In this document: positions 57,901-64,000 of the stretch, in pieces
How the letters are laid out: the number at the start of each line of letters is the position of its first letter
How positions within the stretch are numbered: the first letter of the stretch is position 1
Source of the DNA: DATGPD01 sp041398565
GTDB lineage: Bacteria; Planctomycetota; UBA1135; UBA2386
NCBI GenBank assembly: GCA_041398565.1
Contig: JAWKUN010000003.1
Location: 1,240,001 to 1,304,000 of the forward strand
Reading direction: 5' to 3'
Length of the DNA stretch: 64,000 nucleotides
The notes under the pieces: model-generated
Databases searched by the model: none
Seen by the model: the letters and a program-made list of their open reading frames with translations, nothing else
Told to the model about the DNA's origin: nothing
Translations under genes and position numbers: made by a program

Positions 57901-57934
57901 CAGAGCCTTCGAGAGGATTCTCTCTCAGGCTCTG
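57901..57934 (+). terminator. Nested hairpin after the pnp repeats
   Basis: CAGAGCC pairs with GGCTCTG, and inside it GAGAG with CTCTC. It is a candidate end of the rpsO-pnp transcript. Confidence 0.4.
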
Positions 57935-57973
57935 ATTCGGGCTGGCCCGCGGCGCACCGCCGCGCGGTGACCG

Positions 57974-57996
57974 GAGCGCCCCGCAAACGGGCGCTC
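57974..57996 (+). terminator. Second hairpin in the pnp 3' region
   Basis: GAGCGCCC and GGGCGCTC form a perfect 8-bp stem with a 7-nt loop (CGCAAAC). From here to 58178 I see no gene; this stretch should hold the promoter of the sigma-54 activator gene. Confidence 0.45.
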
Positions 57997-58178
57997 TGGG
58001 AGTCTCCGAGAACGCAGCTTGGCTCGTCCGAACCTCTACGGGTTGCCCAACCTCCTGGGCGGCCCGGCGTGACAGGCCTCCTCGCCTGCGCGGGTTATTC
58101 GCCACGCGCAAGTCGTTCTGGAAGGCTGAGTTGAATTCGCCTTTCGGGGCCTTGCGCGCGCGTGACGAAAAGCGGTCA

Positions 58179-61100
58179 ATGCGGCGGATGGCGAGAATCG
58201 CGGGCCTCGCGACTGCGGCTCTTCTCACGGGCTTCGTGCCCGCGCAGGCGGTCTATCGAGTTCCGCTCCTGCCCGAGCCCATCAACTTGGACGGGCGGCT
58301 CGATCCCGCCGAGTGGCAATCGTCCCTGGGCTTCCCTCTCGAGCGACGCGAACAGGTCTGGATGGAGGAGACCAGGGGGGCATGGGGTGGCCCCGGTGAC
58401 CTGTCAGCCAACATCCGCGTCGCCTACGACGGCGCGCACCTCTACCTTGGCGGCGAGGTCCGCGACAACTCGTTCGTCGCGCAACCGCAGTCGGCGCGCT
58501 GGGAGATGGGCGACGCGATCGAGGTGTTCCTGAACCTCGACCTGACCGACGACCTGCCGTCGACTGCCGGTGCCGCGCCACAGGCGTTCAACGCCGACGA
58601 CATCCAGATCTTCCTCATGCCTTTCCACGAACAGCGTCCGTGGGGGCAGGTGGCATGGGATCGTCCGATCGGTCAACGCTCGGCGCTCACCGGTTCCACG
58701 CTCACCGGGGTCAAGGTGGCCTTCGCCACCCTGGCGTCGGATCGCTACAGCTTCGAAGCGCAGATTCCGTTCCACACGCTCTTCGGGGTCGATCGGCCGG
58801 CTCCGACGCGCATCGGCTTCGGCCTGGCGCTCGACGACCACGACCAGGGCAGCGCGCGGTATCAGTACATGACGCTCGACGGGCGCAACCCGGTCGACGA
58901 CACGCGCAACCTGGCGGTGCTCGAGTTCGCGGGGCCACCGCCACTGGCTGACGTGCCCGAAGATCGCAATGCCTTGTGGCCGCGCCTGCGCCCGTGGTTG
59001 TCGATGCTGGCCGGACCGGCGGCGGCCGCGCTGGTCTTGTGGCTGTTGCTTCGCGGATGGACCTCGGTCACCGATCGGCAGCCGCGCATGCGGCATGTCG
59101 GGCGCTGGGTCGCGGCGCTCGCGTTCGTGCTGGGTTTGGCCGTGCCGCGCGTCGCGCTCGACCTGCGCGAGTCCGCGCGTCGCGAACGTCTCGACGGCGT
59201 GCTCGATGCCCTGCGCGATGGAGTGCCCGAGATGGAGAAGGGCACGCTGGGTAGCTACGCCGGGGCACAGCGCGAGCAGCAGCTCATCGAGCTGCTGCGT
59301 GGACGTTCGATTCCTCGCCGGCGCTACTTCGACTACACCGAGTTGACCGACCTGGCGGAGGGTGCGTTCGGCTACGGTCCGCGGCGCTACCCCGGGGAGT
59401 TCTTCGACGTTCGCCCCTACTTCATGCCGCTGCAGGTCGGCCACCCCGAGCGCATCGACTTCCGGCGGCCGGTGACCGCCAAGAGGCTGATCGTCGTGCT
59501 GTCGACGCCTCAGCCGGTGCTCGACTTCAGCGAGCCGGCGACTCCCCGCGTGCAGGTGCAGCTCGAGGACAGTCCCGGCGACACCCAGCCGCAGGTGGTG
59601 GAACTGTCGTTCGACGGGCTGCGCGTGTCGGCGAGTGCTTTCGATCGCGACCGCCGCGATCTGATCTACGAGTTGGTGGATCTCGGTGCGCCACTGGCCA
59701 GCGTCACGCTCACTGCACTGCAAGGCGAGGACTGTCAGCTGGTGGGGCTCACTGCCGTCGAGGACGACGGCGTGCCGCCGAAGCCGCTCGACCTCGGCCA
59801 GGCCGCACTCACCGGAATCCCGGTGACACTGCGCGGGCCGTACCCCGAGGACAGCGGCATCCAGTTGCGCGGCGGTGAGCGCCGCGTCAGGCTGGCGACC
59901 CGCCTCGGCGAGGGCTTCGACCGCGCCTGGCTGATCTACCGGGCGGCTCACCCCGGGGTGTTGCCGGACGACCTGCTGACCAACGCCACGGTGGGCGAGG
60001 TGGCCGTTCACTTCCGCCGCGACGACACGCCGCCGCGGGTCGTGGTGCTGCAACACCAACGCAACGTGTTGTTCGAACGCAGCCGCAACAACCAAGTGCA
60101 GGCGCCGCCGGCCGGCAGCAACGCCGACATCGCCTACTCGTTCAAGGACGAATTCGGCGAGCGTCACATCGATCTGGTGACCGAAATCGAGCTGCCCCGC
60201 GACAAGGTCGTCGACGCCGTGACGTTCAGGGTCAGTGCCGACTACCCGATCCGGTTCCGCGCGGTCGTGTTCGGCCGCGAGCGCGAGGCGGCGCCCAGCG
60301 ACTCGGCGACCTCGCCGCTGACGCGGGCCGACCAGGCCAGCGCTGTCCTGCGTGACGACTTCCAGCGCCGGCTGCGGGGGGCGACCTTCGCCATCTACCG
60401 CGACGGCCGGCTGATCGAGGCCACGGCGGCTGGCGGTGCTCCCGACCTGGTGCCGGAGGAACTGGGCGCGGGGGCGGTGGCGGTGCGCGGCACGCGCGAC
60501 GGCGAGGGCCGCGTGTACGAGAGCTTCCTGCCTCTGTCGGGGTCCGGGTGGCGCGGCAACGTGCTCGGCGTGTTCGTGCGCGATGGCGACTATCAGGACT
60601 TCTCGCGCATGGCCTACAGCGTCGGACTCGGCCTGTGTCTGCTTGCCGTTCCGGTGCTGCTGCTGATGCTCGCCGAGGCCATCGCCGCCTTCAGCAGCCT
60701 GCGGGTGCGGCTGGTCACCGCGCTCTCGGTTGCCACGCTGGCGCCGCTGGCGGTGTTGGCGTGGCTGGTGCTGCGCGTCGTCGAGGAGGGGCACGAGACG
60801 CAGCAACGCCAGCACCTGGTGGGCACTCTGGATGGGGTCGCCGATCAGTTGGCCACCATGCAGCGCGACCTGTCGTTGTCGGCCGAGACCTGGCTGCAAG
60901 CCCTGGTCGAGGACGCGAACGGTCGTATCGGCCGAGGCGGTACGCCCGACGAAGTGCGTGCCGGCCTGCAGCAGCGCATGGCCAGCCAGCGCCCGCCGGA
61001 CTGGAAGGGCGGTTTCCTGCGCCTGGAGCTCACTCCGGCACCGACCGCGGATGCGTTGAAGCCCCTGTCGCTCTTCGATGGTGACCCGGCGCTGCGCGGC

Positions 61101-63977
61101 CTGGAGACACCGCTGCGGCCGGAGCCGAGCGTGTTCATCGCTTGGGGCGCGCCCGTGCTGGGGGTGCGCCGCGAGATGGAAGCGGAGATCGGTACCGTGT
61201 CTCTGTCGGCGGCACGGCCGATCGACACCGCGCTGCTGGCGCGCCTCGCCCCGCAGGGCAATGCCGTCTTGTGCGACGTGTTCGGCTACCCGTTGGCGGT
61301 CGCGGCGAACGGCGGCGTCAGCGAGGCCTGGCTGCAGCGCATGTCGTGCCGGGCGTCGGTGATGGCGTCCCGGCGAGGGGCGCTGACTCGAAGTCAGGCC
61401 AACGGCCAGGCCGTGTTCGCGCAACACTTGGTCGGTGGCGAGTCCTGGTTGGCGGCGTACCGCGTCTTCCGCGACGTCGACGAGACGCCGCGCGCTCTGC
61501 TCGGGGTCGTCGACGCGGCGCGGCCGGCTTCGCTGCCACTGCCGGTCGGGCGGGTCACCGTGCGCGGGTTCCTCCTGGCCGTGGCCGCCGTCCTCCTGTT
61601 GTTCGCGATCTCGCTGTCGTCGGTCGTGACGTCGCGCATCAGCAAGCCGATCGAGCAACTCGCGCGCGGGGCCGAGGCGCTCGGCCACGGCGACCTGGAC
61701 GTTCGCGTCGAACCCACCGAGCGCGACGGACACGTGGCGCGACTCACGGACGCCTTCAACGGCATGGCCCACGAGCTGCGCGGCCGCATCAGCGACCTTC
61801 GCGTCCTCAACGTCGCCATGCAGGAGCTGAGCTCGAAGCTCGAGTTGCGGGAGGCTCTGGGAGCGACCGTTCAGCTGTTCATGCAGCACAGTCCGGCCGA
61901 CCGCGTGCGCGTGTTCCTGCGCCACGCCGGATCCGAACGTCTGGTGGTCTACGGCGACGAAGCGCCTCGGCTCGAGATCGAACCGGGCGTCGAGTGCGTG
62001 GTGGACGCGGCCGTCGGTCCCTTCTCGGCGCGTCTGGCCGGGCGCGGTCCGATGGCTGCGGCCGTGGGCATCGGCGGCGAGGAGGACACCGTGTCGCGGG
62101 TGTTCGGCGCACAGACGCTGTCGCTCATCGGCTTTCCGCTCATGGTCGCCGGGCGCGGCCGCGGCTGCGTCCTCCTGCTGTTCGAGCAGGTGGCGCCGCC
62201 GGCGGTCAACCTCGAGCTGCTGAGCGCCCTCGCCAGCCAGGTGGCGCTGGCCATGGAGAACGCGCGCCTCTACCAGGCCGCGGTCGAGGATCCCTACACC
62301 GGGGCGTACGTGCCGGACTACTTCCGGCGGCGCTTGGCGCGCGACGTCGCTGCAGCGCAGACGCACGGGCAGGGCGTCGCTCTGCTGGGTATCGCGTTGC
62401 TCGACGGCGACGCGGTGCGGGCCGGGCTCGGGTCGGAGCGCTTGGCCCGCTGTCTGGAGGCAGTGACCAGCGGCGTGCGCGCCGCGATCGCGCCGGCGCC
62501 GGTGATCGGTCGTTGGTCGGCGAGCGAGCTGCGCGCCGTGGTGGTGGGAGCGACGAATGCCGACGCGGCGAGTCTGGTGGGGGATGTCACCGGGCTGATC
62601 GGCCAGCTCGACCTCGGTCTGCCTTCGGAGTGGACACCGCTGCGCGTGGGCGTCGTCGCGGCGACGTTCCCCGACGAAGCGGTGAGCGCCGAGTTCCTGC
62701 TCGACCTGGTCCACCAGCGCATGGCCGCGGCGCAGGCCTCGGTGGTGGCGGCGGTGCCCGCGCCCCTCGACTCCGAGGGGGCGCTGGTGGCGTCCAGCTC
62801 GGCGATGCAGCAGATGCTGCACACGCTGCATCGCGTGGCGCCGACCGACATCCCCATCCTCATCGAGGGCGAGACGGGGACGGGCAAGGAGCTGCTCGCC
62901 GACCTGGCGCACGCGTGGAGCCGGCGCCGCAAGGGACCGCTGGTCAAGGTGCACTGTGCGGCCCTGCCGGAGAGCCTGCTGCAGTCCGAGTTGTTCGGCT
63001 ACGAGCGGGGGGCCTTCACCGGCGCCGATTCGCGCAAGCTCGGCAAGTTCGAACTGGCCCGCGGCGGTACGGTGTTCCTCGACGAGATCGGCGAGATCCC
63101 GCTCGACGTACAGGTCAAGCTGCTGCGCGTGCTGCAACAGCGCGAGATCGATCGGGTCGGCGGCTTGCAGCCCATCCCAGTCGACGTGCGCATCGTGGCG
63201 GCGACCAACCGCAACCTGCGCGACATGGTGGCGCGCGGCCAGTTCCGCGAGGACTTCTACTACCGGCTGCAGGGCATGACGCTGTCGGTGCCGCCGTTGC
63301 GCGAGCGACGGAGCGAGATCCCGGCTCTGGTGGAGAGGTTCTGTGCCGAAGCGCGAGCCGCCGGCGACACGCGCGTGCGCGGCTTCACGACGGATGCCCT
63401 CGACGTCATCTACACGCACGATTGGCCGGGGAACGTGCGCGAGCTGCGCAACGCGGTGATGCGCGCGCTCGTCCTGGCGTCGGGTGAATGGGTGGAGCCC
63501 GTCCATCTCGACGGGCTGGTCTCACGGGCGGAGCCCGCGCCCGGTCCGGTGGGGGCGGCGCCGGTCGTCACGCGGCTGCGGCCCGAGAACGAGGGGATCC
63601 GCGACGCGTCCGGCGGACCTGGGCTCGGCAAGGCGTCGCCGTTGGCCGAGTCGGGGCTCGGCTCGTTTTCCGCGCCTGCGGGTCAACCAGTCGCTTGGCC
63701 GTCGGGGAGTGGGGATGAGCCAGACGATGAGGGGGTGGCCTCGGCCGATCCGGCTGCGCCGGAGCGCCGGAAGGACGACCCGCGCAGCTCCGGTCGGATC
63801 CCCCGCCTTCTCGGACTCCTGTCCGAGCGAGGCGAGATCAGCGTCGAGGATCACGTCCGGGACGCCCACATCAGCCCGCGCACCGCGCTGCGCGACCTGG
63901 ACGAACTCATTCGCCAAGGCCGCGTGTGGCGAATTGGAATTCGTCGCGGGGCCCGCTACCGCTTGGCGAATTCCTGA
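58179..63977 (+). CDS. Giant transmembrane sigma-54 activator (CBM9-like, HAMP, GAF, AAA+)
   Basis: A 1932-residue protein. A signal peptide (MRRMARIAGLATAALLTGFV) leads to a CBM9-like domain at about 25-250 (EPINLDGRLDPAEWQSSLGF; IRVAYDGAHLYLGGEVRDN). Membrane segments lie near 272-325, 811-870 and 1128-1152, enclosing two extracellular regions. Then come HAMP (ISKPIEQLARGAEALGHGDL), GAF at about 1220-1365, a degenerate GGDEF-like region, and an AAA+ sigma-54 interaction domain (Walker A GETGTGKE near 1565, GAFTGA near 1610, Walker B GTVFLDEIGE). The C-terminus is a winged-helix-like segment (ISPRTALRDLDELIRQGRVW), not the usual Fis helix-turn-helix. It would sense an extracellular, perhaps carbohydrate, signal and open sigma-54 promoters directly. 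TTG 58131 and ATG 58188 are alternative starts. Confidence 0.88.
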   Translation: MRRMARIAGLATAALLTGFVPAQAVYRVPLLPEPINLDGRLDPAEWQSSLGFPLERREQVWMEETRGAWGGPGDLSANIRVAYDGAHLYLGGEVRDNSFVAQPQSARWEMGDAIEVFLNLDLTDDLPSTAGAAPQAFNADDIQIFLMPFHEQRPWGQVAWDRPIGQRSALTGSTLTGVKVAFATLASDRYSFEAQIPFHTLFGVDRPAPTRIGFGLALDDHDQGSARYQYMTLDGRNPVDDTRNLAVLEFAGPPPLADVPEDRNALWPRLRPWLSMLAGPAAAALVLWLLLRGWTSVTDRQPRMRHVGRWVAALAFVLGLAVPRVALDLRESARRERLDGVLDALRDGVPEMEKGTLGSYAGAQREQQLIELLRGRSIPRRRYFDYTELTDLAEGAFGYGPRRYPGEFFDVRPYFMPLQVGHPERIDFRRPVTAKRLIVVLSTPQPVLDFSEPATPRVQVQLEDSPGDTQPQVVELSFDGLRVSASAFDRDRRDLIYELVDLGAPLASVTLTALQGEDCQLVGLTAVEDDGVPPKPLDLGQAALTGIPVTLRGPYPEDSGIQLRGGERRVRLATRLGEGFDRAWLIYRAAHPGVLPDDLLTNATVGEVAVHFRRDDTPPRVVVLQHQRNVLFERSRNNQVQAPPAGSNADIAYSFKDEFGERHIDLVTEIELPRDKVVDAVTFRVSADYPIRFRAVVFGREREAAPSDSATSPLTRADQASAVLRDDFQRRLRGATFAIYRDGRLIEATAAGGAPDLVPEELGAGAVAVRGTRDGEGRVYESFLPLSGSGWRGNVLGVFVRDGDYQDFSRMAYSVGLGLCLLAVPVLLLMLAEAIAAFSSLRVRLVTALSVATLAPLAVLAWLVLRVVEEGHETQQRQHLVGTLDGVADQLATMQRDLSLSAETWLQALVEDANGRIGRGGTPDEVRAGLQQRMASQRPPDWKGGFLRLELTPAPTADALKPLSLFDGDPALRGLETPLRPEPSVFIAWGAPVLGVRREMEAEIGTVSLSAARPIDTALLARLAPQGNAVLCDVFGYPLAVAANGGVSEAWLQRMSCRASVMASRRGALTRSQANGQAVFAQHLVGGESWLAAYRVFRDVDETPRALLGVVDAARPASLPLPVGRVTVRGFLLAVAAVLLLFAISLSSVVTSRISKPIEQLARGAEALGHGDLDVRVEPTERDGHVARLTDAFNGMAHELRGRISDLRVLNVAMQELSSKLELREALGATVQLFMQHSPADRVRVFLRHAGSERLVVYGDEAPRLEIEPGVECVVDAAVGPFSARLAGRGPMAAAVGIGGEEDTVSRVFGAQTLSLIGFPLMVAGRGRGCVLLLFEQVAPPAVNLELLSALASQVALAMENARLYQAAVEDPYTGAYVPDYFRRRLARDVAAAQTHGQGVALLGIALLDGDAVRAGLGSERLARCLEAVTSGVRAAIAPAPVIGRWSASELRAVVVGATNADAASLVGDVTGLIGQLDLGLPSEWTPLRVGVVAATFPDEAVSAEFLLDLVHQRMAAAQASVVAAVPAPLDSEGALVASSSAMQQMLHTLHRVAPTDIPILIEGETGTGKELLADLAHAWSRRRKGPLVKVHCAALPESLLQSELFGYERGAFTGADSRKLGKFELARGGTVFLDEIGEIPLDVQVKLLRVLQQREIDRVGGLQPIPVDVRIVAATNRNLRDMVARGQFREDFYYRLQGMTLSVPPLRERRSEIPALVERFCAEARAAGDTRVRGFTTDALDVIYTHDWPGNVRELRNAVMRALVLASGEWVEPVHLDGLVSRAEPAPGPVGAAPVVTRLRPENEGIRDASGGPGLGKASPLAESGLGSFSAPAGQPVAWPSGSGDEPDDEGVASADPAAPERRKDDPRSSGRIPRLLGLLSERGEISVEDHVRDAHISPRTALRDLDELIRQGRVWRIGIRRGARYRLANS

Positions 63978-64000
63978 CGATCGGACTGCGAACTCGCTCG
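63978..64000. other. Window end, non-coding
   Basis: 23 bases after the stop of the sigma-54 activator; nothing recognisable. Confidence 0.4.

Noticed and set aside
58404..63506. A 1700-codon open frame on the minus strand
   Set aside because: It is the complement of the sigma-54 activator gene. GC-rich codon use leaves few stops in that frame; the translation has no domain, and the plus-strand frame has clear motifs.

Overview
The window is a very GC-rich (about 70%) bacterial chromosome segment. Its gene content points to a planctomycete (Planctomycetota). The signs are a YdjY-domain protein, an ECF sigma factor next to a Ser/Thr kinase fused to a formylglycine-generating-enzyme (FGE/SUMF1) domain, a membrane-tethered sigma factor, toroid/HEAT giant proteins and many secreted beta-propeller or Ig-like proteins of no known function. 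This is inferred from gene families, not from an rRNA. I saw no rRNA, tRNA, CRISPR array, transposase gene or phage module.

Layout. 1-5972: YdjY protein (cut by the window edge), GT-C membrane glycosyltransferase, thioredoxin-2, small membrane protein, EF-P-like factor with a non-canonical tip loop, and an ECF sigma factor fused to a membrane anchor and a duplicated sensor domain. 6086-10379: ECF sigma factor, a tandem hairpin-rich repeat, and the kinase-FGE fusion. 10402-18514 (minus): two secreted proteins (one a metzincin protease), a TrmH/TrmJ-type RNA methylase and a CAP-toroid-HEAT giant. 18726-26150 (minus): SbcC/SbcD-like pair, HEAT protein and a tandem amidohydrolase pair. 26329-36600: membrane protein, secreted proteins, an apparent UGA-encoded selenoprotein of the thioredoxin/TlpA fold, and a LysR regulator divergent from a beta-propeller gene. 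36647-43990 (minus): methyltransferase, FeS photolyase, two secreted proteins, and a Rieske/cytochrome b(-c) module with a 22-codon bridging ORF. 44117-53305: DNA polymerase IV, an Mla-type lipid-transport operon (STAS-MlaE, MlaF, MlaD, PqiC-like lipoprotein), a large lipoprotein, QueC and a small lipoprotein. 53760-57603: rpsO-pnp, with a PNPase carrying a tail of about 330 disordered R/G/E residues. 58179-63977: a giant transmembrane sigma-54 activator.

Cross-cutting signals. (1) At 30914-30916 an in-frame TGA replaces the first Cys of a thioredoxin CxxC motif (U-G-P-C) and is followed by a SECIS-like hairpin. This is the most exciting single locus. (2) A dispersed repeat with three consecutive hairpins sits directly after two stop codons (6682 and 57603), and its stems are conserved by compensatory changes. 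(3) A second palindromic family (core TGGAGTCAGRCTCCA) occurs four times, mostly at gene ends. (4) Many transcription-unit-leading genes have a -10-like hexamer only 6-10 nt before the start codon and no Shine-Dalgarno, which suggests frequent leaderless mRNAs; I used this to choose several starts. (5) Multi-domain signalling fusions (sigma-sensor, kinase-FGE, CBM9/HAMP/GAF/AAA+) are unusually common.
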